A DNA stretch of 64,000 bases from positions 12,678,844 to 12,742,843 of the forward strand of contig NC_053501.1 of NCBI RefSeq assembly GCF_905171775.1, in the 5' to 3' direction. Every line of letters starts with the position of its first letter. Position 1 is the first letter of the stretch. Shown piece by piece: positions 22,746-33,386 of this stretch. Under the pieces are notes generated by a model, which ran no database searches, was not told the origin of the DNA, and was given only the letters and a program-made list of their open reading frames with translations. The stretch comes from Rana temporaria. Its lineage: Eukaryota > Chordata > Amphibia > Anura > Ranidae. The position numbers and the translations under genes were made by a program.

Positions 22746-23884
22746 TAAAGGACCAGTTCATAGAGCATTCGTTTGTAGAGCCACTGGATCACTTTTACAG
22801 GTGGCAGGAGGGGGTCGCACCCAGCTGCCTTCCGCCACCTTCTGGAGCTCTGCTGTCCCACTGGGAAACCCAGGATTGCAGCCAGCGGTTTTGCCGGCTG
22901 ACCATAGAGATCCTGAAGGACCAGTTCATAGACCATTAGTTCTTAGAGCTGTTGGATCACTTTTACAGATGGCAGGAGGGGGGTCTTCCCCCTGCAGCAG
23001 CCCCTTAACACTTACCCAAGCTCTCCCATCTCGCTGGGATGCCCAGGATTGCAGCCAGTGGTATCGCCGGCTGACCAGAGAGATTGTTGAGGACCAGTAC
23101 GTAAAATGCTATTGCTTTTACAGACAGCAGGAGGGGGTCCTGCCCCGCTGCCTTCCACCCTTCTTCCGGAGCTCTGCTGTCCCACCAGGGAACCCGGGAT
23201 TGCAGCCAGTGGTTCCGCCGGCTGACCATAAAGATCGCGGAGGACCAGTACGTAAAACACTAGTTCATAGAGCCGCTGGATCGTTTTTACCAGCAGCAGA
23301 CCCCCCTCTGCCTTCAGCCACCTTCCTGATCTCTCCTTTCCAACTGGGGAACCTGGGTTTGCAGCTGCACTGCAATTCAGATGACCATAGAGATCATGAA
23401 GGACCAGTTTGTAGAGTACTAGTTCGCAGGGGCACTGGATTGCTTTTACAAGTGGCTAGAGGTGGCCCCCCCGCCGCCTTCCGACACCTTTCTGGGCCCT
23501 CCTGTCTCACTGGGGAGATCATCTCTATGGTGAAAGAAACCAGAAGCAATGGTTATTTTTGTCACTTCCGGTTTCGGATTTGTGTTTACTGACCAGCTGC
23601 CGGTCAGTAAAGCAGCCAATCAGACCGATCTGTGTCTGATCGGCTGCTTTGAAGGCCAGAGGAGAGGTCTGGAGTCTAATAGACCCCAGATCTCTCCATA
23701 AAGAGGACCTGTCACTGCCTATTGCTGTCACAAGGGATGTTTACATTAATTTTGACAGCAATAAAAGTGATTAAAAAGAAAGAAAGAAGCAGTGTAAATA
23801 AATAAATAATATAAAAAAATGTAATGCCCCCCACCCCCTGTTCTTGGTCACAAAACCAAACACATACGTAGATTGCATTTGCAT

Positions 23885-25665
23885 ATTCTTCCCACTAACC
23901 ACCAATGTAAGGAACATTCTTCCCACTGATCACCAATGTAAGGAACATTCTTCCCACTGATCACCAATGTAAGGAACATTCTTCTCACTGATCACCAATG
24001 TAAGGAACATTCTTCTCACTGATCACCAATGTAAGGAACATTCTTCCCACTGATCACCAATGTAAGGAAAATTCTTCCCACTGATCACCAATGTAAGGAA
24101 CATTCTTCCCACTGATCACCAATGTAAGGAACATTCTTCTCACTGATCACCAATGTAAGGAACATTCTTCCCACTGATCACCAATGTAAGGAAAATTCTT
24201 CTCACTGATCACCAATGTAAGGGACATTCTTCCCACTGATCACCAATGTAAGGAACATTCTTCCCACTGATCACCAATGTAAGGGACATTCTTCCCACTG
24301 ATCACCAATGTAAGGGACATTCTTCCCACTGATCACCAATGTAAGGAACATTCTTCCCACTGATCACCAATGTAAGGGACATTCTTCCCACTGATCACCA
24401 ATGTAAGGGACATTCTTCTCACTGATCACCAATGTAAGGAACATTCTTCCCACTGATCACCAATGTAAGGAACATTCTTCCCACTGATCACCAATGTAAG
24501 GGACATTCTTCCCACTGATCACCAATGTAAGGGACATTCTTCTCACTGATCACCAATGTAAGGGACATTCTTCCCACTGATCACCAATGTAAGGGACATT
24601 CTTCCCACTGATCACCAATGTAAGGAACATTCTTCTCACTGATCACCAATGTAAGGAACATTCTTCCCACTGATCACCAATGTAAGGGACATTCTTCCCA
24701 CTGATCACCAATGTAAGGAACATTCTTCTCACTGATCACCAATGTAAGGGACATTCTTCTCACTGATCACCAATGTAAGGAACATTCTTCTCACTGATCA
24801 CCAATGTAAGGAACATTCTTCTCACTGATCACCAATGTAAGGAACATTCTTCCCACTGATCACCAATGTAAGGAACATTCTTCCCGCTGATCACCAATGT
24901 AAGGGACATTCTTCTCACTGATCACCAATGTAAGGAACATTCTTCTCACTGATCACCAATGTAAGGAACATTCCTCCCACTGATCACCAATGTAAGGAAC
25001 ATTCTTCTCACTGATCACCAATGTAAGGGACATTCTTCCCACTGATCACCAATGTAAGGAACATTCTTCCCACTGATCACCAATGTAAGGGACATTCTTC
25101 CCACTGATCACCAATGTAAGGGACATTCTTCCCACTGATCACCAATGTAAGGAACATTCTTCCCACTGATCACCAATGTAAGGAACATTCTTCTCACTGA
25201 TCACCAATGTAAGGGACATTCTTCCCACTGATCACCAATGTAAGGAACATTCTTCCCACTGATCACCAATGTAAGGGACATTCTTCCCACTGATCACCAA
25301 TGTAAGGGACATTCTTCCCACTGATCACCAATGTAAGGGACATTCTTCTCACTGATCACCAATGTAAGGGACATTCTTCCCACTGATCACCAATGTAAGG
25401 GACATTCTTCCCACTGATCACCAATGTAAGGAACATTCTTCTCACTGATCACCAATGTAAGGAACATTCTTCCCACTGATCACCAATGTAAGGGACATTC
25501 TTCCCACTGATCACCAATGTAAGGAACATTCTTCTCACTGATCACCAATGTAAGGAACATTCTTCCCACTGATCACCAATGTAAGGAACATTCTTCCCGC
25601 TGATCACCAATGTAAGGGACATTCTTCCCACTGATCACCAATGTAAGGAACATTCTTCCCACTGA
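23885..25665 (+). repeat. 31-bp minisatellite, about 57 units
   Basis: The unit is built from CACTGATCACCAATGTAAGG plus AACATTCTTCC. Only two positions vary often: AGGAAC versus AGGGAC and TTCCC versus TTCTC, with rare AGGAAA, CCGCT and TTCCTCC variants. The unit is a 31-mer, so frames do not stay open. No unique spacers occur between units, so it is not CRISPR-like. It lies just right of the element at 21664-23840. Confidence 0.95.
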
Positions 25666-26770
25666 AGGGGCTCCTCCCACTGGCAATCAAAGTAAGGAAA
25701 GTTGAGCATCTGAGTCACTGCAGGATGGGGGAGCTGAGCTGTAATTGGTTGATATAAATTTCAAAACTTTAACAAACACACTATGCACTAACTAACTCTG
25801 TCTGATTGCATTAGTCTGCCCTTACATCTCAACAAGTTAATAATATTCAAGTCAAAATGTATGATAATATGAAAAGCATGTTCATCACTAATAAATAAAC
25901 TCTACCTCGAATTATTGAATCATGTTGCTAATTATTTTTTCTCCTCATTATCTCGAAATCTTTTTTTTTTCCCCCAATTACTTCAAATCCTGCACGTTGC
26001 TTATTCCATTCTAATTATTAGACATAACTGTTTTAATTACTCTGTGTGTGTGTTTTTTTTTTTCGGCGCAGTTATTTGCAGAAATAAATTGTAGAATGGG
26101 TTTTTAAATTATTATTTTGTTCAGAATATTCTTGCTTAAAGGCTGCCGATAATTAAATGCAAAGGCTAATGCATTCTATTAAATTCTTAGATAAAAGCAA
26201 GCACTGTAATTGGAAAACTTATATCATTCGGAGTTTACTGTCTGCTGACGGGACTTAGCTGCCGGAGTGGGATTTACGTGTCTTCACGCGTTCCGCGGCA
26301 TGATGTTTTTATGTTGAGATTGCTGCTGGGGGACATTTCCTGCAAATTAAAACATGTTGCGCGGTGAATCGAACAGATTGTCCACTTCGTTTCTGCACTG
26401 TATTGTGTTTCATACCTTTGTCTGTCTAATTATGGGACCACGCAACCAATTGATGGGTTTTATATGGTGTGTGGAGTAGGCAGGCATTAAATAATGCTAA
26501 CAGAGAAATCTAAAAGCCCATTTTGTCCTGGTTTAGGTGCGTTTTACTGAATTTGACATGAATTGCTAAAGGTCAACTCCATTCCATTACCATTTGATGA
26601 ACATTCCATGAACTTTAGAAGACCCTGTCACCTTGTCCAATAAAGGTACATTTATAGGGTCTCTTTAATGCCCTTTCCCTGACCCGGTTATACTGTGTTT
26701 TTTTTTCTTTAATGCAGCTGCTGTAAAATATTAGGGATGTATTAATTAAAAAAAAAAAAAATGCACATAC
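25666..26770. other. AT-rich, apparently single-copy stretch
   Basis: No repeat termini or coding frame. It contains homeodomain-type TAATT cores, for example near 26150 (ATAATTAAATGC) and 26208 (TGTAATTGG), and long T or A runs (26053, 26748). One of the better places in the window for unique regulatory DNA. Confidence 0.35.
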
Positions 26771-26840
26771 ACAATATTGTCAAAAGTATTGGGACACTTG
26801 CCTTTACACGCACATGAGCTTTAATGGCATCTCAGTCTTT

Positions 26841-27584
26841 GGCCCGGATTCACAAAGCACTTACGCCGACGTATCTCGAGATACGCCGCGTAAGTGTAAA
26901 TATGCGCCGTCGTATCTATGCGCCGTGCCCACAGAACTAGATACACCTGAAAATAGGCTTCATTCGACCGACGTAACTTTCCTACGCCGTTGTATCGTGG
27001 GCGCATATTTACACTGGCCTCATGGGGCGCTCCCATTGATTTACGATTGGAATATGTAAATGAGGGAGATACGTCGATTCACAAATGTAGTTGCGCCTGG
27101 CGCATAATATACGCGGTTTGCGTAAGACTTACGTCCGGCGTAAAGTTATTCCCCATATAGGAGGTGCAAGTCATGTTAAGGTATGGACCAGGGAACACAG
27201 CTGTCGTCTTTTACGTCGTTTCTGTAGTACGTGAATAGGGCTAGGCATAGGTTACGTTCACGTCGTAGGCAGTGATTCGACGTATCTTAGGCAGTGGTTT
27301 CGACGTGATTCTGAGCATGCGCACTGGGATGCGTCCACGGGACGGCGCATGCATCGTACGTTATTCCTATCTTTATGACGCTCAGTCCATCATTTGCATG
27401 GGGTCACGCCTCATTAGCATGGCTCACGCCCACTTCCACCTACGCTGGCTTACGCCGAGGAAACCCAGCGTAGATTTGGGGGCGAGTGCTTTGAAGTGCT
27501 TGCCTCTGTGCGCTACGTCGGCGTAGCGTATATTCGATACACTATGCCGCCATAAATATGCACCGATGTATGTGAATCCGGGCC
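26841..27584 (+). mobile_element. CpG-rich MITE (copy G) nested in Tc1-like element
   Basis: Termini GGCCCGGATTCACAAAGCAC and TGTGAATCCGGGCC. Structure and internal words (CATTTGCATGGGGTCACGCC) are closest to copy D. The flanks are T-rich (CTTT and TTAG), so the duplication length cannot be fixed. Confidence 0.88.
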
Positions 27585-27738
27585 TTAGTCTGTAGGGTTC
27601 AAAATTGAATTGGCCCACCCTTTTGCAGCTATAAAAGCTTCAACTGTCCACAAGGTTTAGGAGTGTGTCTATGGGAATGTGTGATCATTCTTCCCGAAGC
27701 GCATTTGTGAGGTCAGGTGTTGGACAAGAAGGCCTGGC

Positions 27739-28228
27739 TGTCATGATCACTTAGTACCCCTGTTACTCATTCCAGCACCCGGGTGTTGTCTGTTGCTTTT
27801 CCTCCCTGTCTGTGTTCAACTGTTGACTGATTGATCTGGTCAGTCACCCGATATAAGCAAACCGAACACTAGACTTATCTGCATTTTTCTAGATCGAGCC
27901 TCCCATTAGTCTGCCTTGCTTGCTTTTGGATCTCCTGTGTATGACCCGGATTGTACTGGACGATCCCCTGAACTCAGCCTGCCTTTACCTGAACTGTCTT
28001 TGAACCACACTATCGGCTAAACTGCAATTACCTGTTTGATTTGATCAGTTCACATCTGCCCTGGCGTGGTAGACAGACACTATAGGAATTTTGTATAAGT
28101 CCTGGGGTCAACAAAATACTGGTAGGCCTGCTTGTCCTAAGGGAAAGGGGACTGCAATAGGTGAAGCACACATTAGCCAGTTAAAGTGTCTGACCACCTG
28201 TGTTGGGGTAGATGTGGGATTCCTGACA
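27739..28228 (+). mobile_element. Solo LTR, 490 bp, TSD CTGGC
   Basis: It begins TGTCATGATCACTTAG and ends GGATTCCTGACA, so TG...CA with TGTCA/TGACA. CTGGC is duplicated at 27734-27738 and 28229-28233, inside a Tc1 transposase region whose uninterrupted form can be inferred. A GATATAAG box lies near 27852. Same class as the LTR at 14403-15079 but different in sequence. Orientation is tentative. Confidence 0.88.
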
Positions 28229-28233
28229 CTGGC

Positions 28234-28332
28234 TCGCAGTCTCTGCTCTAATTCATCCCAAAGGTGTTCGATTGGGTTGAGGTCAGGACTCTGTGCATGC
28301 CATTTAAGTTCTTTCACCCCAAACTCACTCAT
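28234..28332 (-). pseudogene. Tc1-like transposase C-terminal DDE fragment
   Basis: Read from 28332 leftward the frame gives VKELKWHAQSPDLNPIEHLW then DELEQRLRA. S-P-D-L-N-P-I-E is the hallmark of the Tc1 DDE domain; its glutamate is the third catalytic residue, which with two upstream aspartates binds metal and cuts DNA. The frame runs into the solo LTR at 28233, and the rest of the domain is missing. Dead fragment. Confidence 0.88.
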
Positions 28333-28337
28333 CTATA

Positions 28338-28465
28338 CTATATTGCCGAAAATATTGGGCTATTGGGCCATTCCTCCAAATCATTTGGTGGGGGGGGGGG
28401 GGGTTATGGCGTGGGGTTGTTTTCAGGGGTTGGGCTTGGTCCCTTAGTTCCAGTCCCCCCCCCCC
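28338..28465 (+). pseudogene. Internally deleted Tc1-like element with transposase mid-fragment
   Basis: A Tc1-like terminus (ATATTGCCGAAAATATTGGG) is followed, after a poly-G run, by a frame reading GVMAWGCFQGLGLVP. This resembles the V-M-V-W-G-C-F segment between catalytic aspartates in Tc1 transposases. Plus strand, opposite to the neighbouring fragment, so it is a separate copy. Its 5' coding part is deleted. Confidence 0.6.
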
Positions 28466-28825
28466 CCAATTTTTCTTACCTGAGCCCTGAATCTACGTGG
28501 GTACGATCCCGCATCACTTTCCCCACGGCTTCTCAGCTCTTCATTGGATAGATTGATAGCAGTGCAGCCATTGGCCCCCGCTGCTGTCAATCAAATCCAA
28601 TGATGTGCCCACTGGGGAGGTGGGCCAAGTCATACACTCGGCGGCATGTGCTGATCGCTGATGAGCAGGCGGGTGGCTGGTCCGTGTCCGCTCCGCTTAT
28701 GCAGAGAGGACACGGACTGTTTCTGTTTCTGCCTGCCACTCCATAGAGGACAATGGATGGTACAATTGGATCCGCCTGAAAAACTCACAGGCGGGCCTGA
28801 TCAGTTCGCCAATATGTAAGGGGAC
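28466..28825. other. Short dispersed repeat fragments
   Basis: Begins in a poly-C run, then CTTACCTGAGCCCTGAATC and GCTGTCAATCAAATCCAATG, which read like the start of an old interspersed repeat. A hairpin pair GTGTCCGCTCC/AGAGGACAC lies at 28685-28715. No gene. Confidence 0.35.
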
Positions 28826-28939
28826 ATTGAAGAGGAATGGACCAACATTCCACAGGCCACAATCACAAATCTGATCAACTTCATGCCAAGGAGATGTGTT
28901 GCACTGTGTAAGGCAAATGGAAGTCACACCAGATACTAA
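28826..28939 (+). pseudogene. Tc1-like transposase C-terminal tail
   Basis: An uninterrupted 37-codon frame ending in TAA reads IEEEWTNIPQATITNLINFM and continues through RRCVAL to a terminal HTRY. This is the C-terminal tail of a Tc1-family transposase (W-x-x-I-P-x-x-x-I-x-x-L-I then R-R-C). It has no start codon and no catalytic residues. The element's 3' region follows to about 29790 and contains the TA element at 29031-29537. Confidence 0.8.
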
Positions 28940-29030
28940 CTGGTTCTCGGACCCCCCTGACTTCCCCCCCCCCTCCCCCAATACAGTAAAATTGCACATT
29001 TTAGAGTGGCCTTTTATTGTGGCCAGCCTA

Positions 29031-29537
29031 ATGCCTCGTACACACGACCGGTTTTCTAGGCAGGAAAAAAAAACAATGTTTTTCCAGACGGGATTCCTCT
29101 CAAGCCTGCCTTGCATACACACGTTCAGGCCAAATGCCGCCCACGCACAATGGGACTATAAAGAGGAAGTTCCATTCAAACAGCGCCACCCTTTGGGCTG
29201 CTTTTGCTGATCCTTGTGTTTGTAAAAGTTTGGTGAGACGATTCGCGCTTTTCAGACTTTATGCTTTTCAGTCCGTTACAGCGTGATGAATGTGCTATCT
29301 CCATTACAAACGCTAGTTTTACCAGAACGAGCGCTCCTGTCTTGATACTTGATTCTGAGCATGTGCATTTTTTTCCCCTCGGAAAAGCATACATACGACC
29401 GGTTTTCCCGATGGCGGGAAAAAATAAAACATGTTCTCTTTTTTTCCCCGATGGAGCATACATACAGCCAGGATTCCAGGCCAAAAGCTCTTGTGGCAGT
29501 TTTCCTGCCGGGAAAACCAGTCGTGTGTACGAGGCAT
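29031..29537. mobile_element. TA-target palindromic element (GTACACACGA family), 507 bp
   Basis: Ends ATGCCTCGTACACACGACCG and GTCGTGTGTACGAGGCAT, with TA at 29029-29030 and 29538-29539. Arm words CCGGTTTTC and GGCAGGAAAA repeat through both arms. The centre (ACTATAAAGAGGAAGTTCCA, then GATTCTGAGCATGTGC) is shared with the copy at 37360-38490. TA duplication fits the Tc1/mariner superfamily. Confidence 0.9.
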
Positions 29538-29799
29538 TAGGCACACCTGTGCAATAATCATGCTGTCTAATCAGCATCTTGATATGCCACACCTGTGAGG
29601 TGGATGGATTATCTCGGCAAAGGAGAAGTGCTCACTAACACAGATTTAGACAGGTTTGTGAACAATATTTGAGAGAAATAGGCATTTCCTAGGCATAGAA
29701 AAAGTTGTAGATCTTTACGTTCAGCGTTCTGCTCATGATAAATAGGGGCAAACACAAAAAGTGCTGCGTTTATAATTTTGCTCAGTGTACATCCATGTA

Positions 29800-30490
29800 A
29801 AAATCTGAATCTTTTTTTTTTTGCTAGAAATTTATGTACCCCTAAATATTATATATAAAGAATAAAATGGTGGGTGTTCCAATTATTCATATGACATGGT
29901 ATTTGCTCAGCGGTTGCACAAAAACACATTATAATATCCAATTGTTTGGTTAAATAGAAAAGATGATGTTACAACAAGTAAATATATACCTAACATGTCA
30001 TGCTTTAAAATTGTGCACACTCCTGTTAAGGACCCAAAGTATGGTACTTAGAAATCTCCATAGGTGACGATTTATAAGCATTTGCAGGTTTAGAGTTACG
30101 CAGGAAGACTGATGCCATAATTATTACTTTTGCAATAACGTTTGCGGCGATACCTCACATGTGTGGTGCAAACACTGAGGTAACCGAAAAGTGACACTCC
30201 CAGCTCCGAATGAAAACAAACAGGCCTACCAACCAGCTAGGCCTGCCTAGATTTACCTACACTGCCAGAGAAAAATCTCACTTTAGCACCTCACTAACTA
30301 GAAGGTGCTACAGGTACATTGTAAATCTACCCCAATGAGTCAACTGACTGTAGAAAAATGATAGATGACGGATAAAGGAGTCACTTGTAGGATAAAAAGT
30401 TAAGACCTTAGTGTACTTGATATAGTAAAAAATAAGTTTGCAGAAGACAATTAGACGTTTCGGCATCATTCTGTATTTGTACACCAAATC
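29800..30490 (+). mobile_element. TTAA-family (P1-like) fragment and flank
   Basis: 29830-30180 contains CTAACATGTCATGCTTTAAA and GCGATACCTCACATGTGTGG, matching P1-type blocks at 48290-48490. Both ends are unclear. The remaining 30190-30490 has no recognised content. Confidence 0.45.
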
Positions 30491-30584
30491 TCAAACCTGA
30501 AGGCAGTGGCGGCTGGTGCTCAAAATTTTTGGGGGGGCGCAAACGAAAAAAAAAAAATTGCAGCCTCACTGTGCCCATCACATG

Positions 30585-31245
30585 CAGCCACTGTGCCATG
30601 CCACCAAATGCAGCCACTGTGCCATCAATTGTCACCACTGTGCCATGCCATCAAACGCAGCCACTGTGCCATCAATTGTCACCACTGTGCCATGCCATCA
30701 AACGCAGCCACTGTGCCATCAATTGTCACCACTGTGCCATGCCATCAAACGCAACCACTGTGCCATCAGTTGTCACCACTGTGCCATGCAACACAGCAAC
30801 TGTGCCATCAATTGTCACCACTGTGCCATGCCATCAAACGCAGCCACTGTGCCATCAATTGTCACCACTGTGCCATACCATCAAACACAGTCACTGTGCC
30901 ATCAATTGTCACCACTGTGCCATGCCATCAAACGCAGCCACTGTGCCCCTCAACTGTTGCCACTGTGCCAATTGTCACCACTGTGCCCTTTAATTGTCAC
31001 CACTGTGCCCCATGATGCCACTGTGCCCATTGTCACCACTGTGCCCCATGATGCCACTGTGCCCATTGTCACCACTGTGCCCCATGATGCCACTGTGCCC
31101 ATTGTCACTCACCACTGTGCCCCATGATGCCACTGTGCCCATTGTCACCTCTGTGCCCTTTGTCACCACTGTGCCCCATGATGCCACTGTGCCAATTGTC
31201 ACCTCTGTGCCCTTTGTCACCACTGTGCCCCATGATGTCACTGTG
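30585..31245. repeat. Minisatellite inside hAT element (CACTGTGCCATCAATTGTC)
   Basis: The left half uses units of CACTGTGCCATCAATTGTCA plus a CCATCAAACGCAGC half. The right half switches to CACTGTGCCCCATGATGC units of about 36 bp. Long cysteine/histidine-rich frames in all three plus frames are products of the repeat, not genes. Confidence 0.9.
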
Positions 31246-31320
31246 CCCCTTTCCCTGTAAAAAGCACTTACCTGAGGATTCCATGTACTCCCTCGATGTC
31301 TTCTGCCGCTGTGGTGAAGC

Positions 31321-31369
31321 TTCAGCCAATCAGGTTCCTGATAACAAGAATCCGGGAACCTGATTGGCT
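31321..31369. repeat. Inverted repeat TCAGCCAATCAGGTTCC
   Basis: TCAGCCAATCAGGTTCC is followed by CGGGAACCTGATTGGCTGA, near-perfect arms with a short loop, inside the hAT element. Stable hairpin; function unknown. Confidence 0.8.
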
Positions 31370-31794
31370 GAAATGGCCGTTTGTCTTATACAATGAGCGC
31401 AGATTGCCTGCGCTCAGAGTATAGACAGCTGAGAGCCGGAGAAAAGCCTATCAGAGCCGCTGGCTTTGATAGGCAGTTCCCCTCAGCCAACCAGCTGCCG
31501 CTATTCGGGTAACCGGCGTCCCGCATCCGGTTATCTGAATAGACCAGGCAGCGCTGGCAACCAACAATAACATATATTTGTGCATTTATGCACGAATGTG
31601 TGTTATTTGCGAGAGGGGGTGGCGCTGCAGCGCCCTCTATAGACGGCCGCCAGAACTGCGGCTAAAATGTCAAAATGACATTTTAGCCGAATAAAAGTTC
31701 TTAAAGGGCCCGTTTTGTTTTTGTTTTTTTTGTGACTGTGGGAGGGGGGGCGGCGCCCGTGCGTCCCTATGGACGGGCCGCCACTGCCTGAAGG

Positions 31795-32264
31795 ACAATG
31801 AAGGATCATCGCGCCAGTAGTTATAACAGGTCTCGGGTTTTGGTTATTCAGAAGGTCCAGACTGCAAAAAATCAACTTCTTAAGCATTAATGGGAACAAA
31901 TTACTTTTTCTGTGTCAGCACTTTTAATTTTCGATAATTAAAAGAAAATTTAGTTACACTAATTGGTGAATTACTCAATTCTTCTGGAGAGTTTTGTTGA
32001 GAGCTCATCAGATGGAACTCATTATGTGACACTGATGTGTTAATTAGGTTTTGTGCCGGATCTAAAAGTGGATCTTTATATCTCTGAATATACTCAATTA
32101 TCGGTACGGAAAGCTAAGTATAATGGCCTAGAAACTGTTTGGTTTAAATTCCCAGATACTCTGCCTCATCACTCCTGGTTCTAACATTTACTGTCCATCT
32201 CTTCCTTCCATGACCATTATTACGGAGTTGTCCCTTCCACCCAACGGCCATTTGCAGCTATGAC
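31795..32264. other. Gene-free stretch with Tc1-like remnant
   Basis: 32160-32264 (GAGTTGTCCCTTCCACCC, TTTGCAGCTATGACATC) resembles the minus-strand Tc1 family at 33200-33300. The rest is unrecognised. Confidence 0.4.
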
Positions 32265-32346
32265 ATCTTCCTTCCTTTCTTCCTCTTTCTTTCTTTCTTT
32301 CTTTTTCTCTTTCTTTCTTTCTTTCTTTCTTTCTCTTTCTTTCTTT
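32265..32346. repeat. (CTTT)n microsatellite
   Basis: Pure and slightly interrupted CTTT/CTTC tetranucleotides grow out of the Tc1-like remnant. Confidence 0.95.
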
Positions 32347-32663
32347 GTTGCTGTATGATTGATTTTTTTTATTTTTGAGCTTAATTAGGCGCCAAATGCC
32401 CACTGTGAAGTGAGCGTCTAAGCGCCGCTGGTGAGATGTAACTTTGAATCAATCCGTGGTGAAGAAGAGAGAGAAAAGAGAAGAGAGGGTGGTGAAAGGA
32501 AAGGGTATCCAGCCCTTAGGGGAGCAAGAGGAAAGAGCCGTGAAGTGTATGAGAAAAAATATAAAAGAAAAAAGGAACAGTGGGGATACTAGAGGAGGGG
32601 TAGAAGACATCATAGTTATTAGAGAGGCAAGTGGCCTATTCAATGAGGGGGCGGACTGTGAGA

Positions 32664-32995
32664 GGGAAAAGAATATAAATGTATCCATAGGCCTGGATGA
32701 ACAGCTCCGTCTTTAGTTTTTTTCTGAAGAGGAGCAGGTTAGGTGTCATCTTAAGTTCCAAGGAGAGGGCATTCCACAGCATGGCACCCCTACTCTGGAG
32801 TCGTTTGCCTCCCATGGAAGAAAGTTTAGATGGAATGACTGTGGCTAAATGTTGGGTCTTGGATCTTAATGGGTGCGAGGGTTCATAGTGCACCGCCAAG
32901 CTGTGTAAGTACTTGGGACCCTGTGCCCAGTATGCACGAAAGAAGATACAGAGCGTTTTAAAGATCACTCTCTGCTCGATAGGGAGCCAATGTAT
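32664..32995 (-). pseudogene. LINE reverse transcriptase C-terminal tail (L2-like)
   Basis: The minus-strand frame reads HWLPIEQRVIFKTLCIFF, then GPKYLHSL, a basic PLRSKTQHL block, RGAMLWNALSLEL and LLLFRKKLKTELF. This is the conserved C-terminal block after the RT fingers/palm in L2/CR1-like LINEs (H-W-L-P-x-x-x-R, then L-W-N-x-L-P-x-x-L). The RT active site (YxDD) lies upstream and is absent: to the right the frame runs into a Tc1-like element at about 33000. 5'-truncated LINE copy, as expected from incomplete reverse transcription. Confidence 0.82.
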
Positions 32996-33386
32996 GAGCT
33001 TGCTGAACATCCCATTCCAAAGCCATGACAATTTACATAGAGTGCTTTTTTTTCTTCACAGCCATAACAACCTCTGCTCTTCTAGGAATGCTTTGGGGAA
33101 GATTTTGTAGTGTGTCTTTGGGAATGTGTGCCCCATCAGCCAAAGGAGCATTTGTGAAGTTCACTACTCATGTTGGATGGTTGGTGGGCATGTGACTATG
33201 GCATCTATATGAACTTGTTGAACATCCTATTCTAAAACCAAAGCCCCTAATATAGAGTCCCCCCTCCCCTTTCCCCTTTGCAGCTATAAAAGTCTCCACT
33301 CTTCTAGAAAAGGGCTTGGAGGAGATTTTGAATTGTGTCTGTGCTACTGCGTTCCCCATCAGCCAAAAGAATGATAGGTCTGGAAC

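Larger units (their letters stand above)
21779..23530 (+). repeat. ~160-bp tandem array, about six units
   Basis: Units begin near CTGGATCACTTTTACAGGTG at 21779, 22784, 22951, about 23110, 23274 and 23433, and include CCAGGATTGCAGCC and GCTGACCATAGAGATC. With the hAT insert removed, the first unit is about 156 bp. A 310-codon frame (22660-23592) is an accident of the array. Confidence 0.8.
21664..23840 (+). mobile_element. TTAA-family element carrying an internal ~160-bp tandem array
   Basis: It starts TTAACCACTTGTCATCC and ends in sequence shared with P1 (GATCTCTCCATAAAGAG, CACAAGGGATGTTTACA at 23690-23745). Between these ends lies the tandem array 21779-23530, itself split by a hAT element. 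The right terminus is not clear. Confidence 0.5.
26771..28335 (-). mobile_element. Tc1-like element, transposase on minus strand, split by a MITE and a solo LTR
   Basis: The left terminus is ACAATATTGTCAAAAGTATT. After the MITE 26841-27584 it resumes TTAGTCTGTAGGG and GGCCCACCCTTTTGCAGC; after the LTR 27739-28228 it resumes inside the transposase C-terminus. Removing both inserts gives continuous Tc1-type sequence. A right end is not evident; similar terminal words (ATATTGCCGAAAATATTGG) begin another fragment at about 28340. Confidence 0.8.
28826..29792 (+). mobile_element. 3' part of a Tc1-like element, split by a TA element
   Basis: After the transposase tail comes a 3' untranslated part (TTTATTGTGGCCAGCC), interrupted, then GGCACACCTGTGCAATAATC through to TTTGCTCAGTGTA. 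The two halves join naturally when 29031-29537 and one TA are removed. The 5' end is absent. Confidence 0.78.
30504..31786. mobile_element. hAT-like element with perfect 8-bp TSD CCTGAAGG
   Basis: Termini CAGTGGCGGCTGGTGCTC and GACGGGCCGCCACTG, with CCTGAAGG at 30496-30503 and 31787-31794. It shares its left 45 bp with the copy at 50409. About half of it is an internal tandem array. The right part holds an unrelated spacer with a TCAGCCAATCAGGTTCC inverted pair (31321-31369). No transposase. Confidence 0.94.

Noticed and set aside
22660..23592. 310-codon plus-strand frame
   Set aside because: Spans the hAT boundary and the ~160-bp tandem units; no domain.
23885..25665. CRISPR array
   Set aside because: Units are contiguous with no unique spacers, no cas genes, and the surrounding DNA is eukaryotic.
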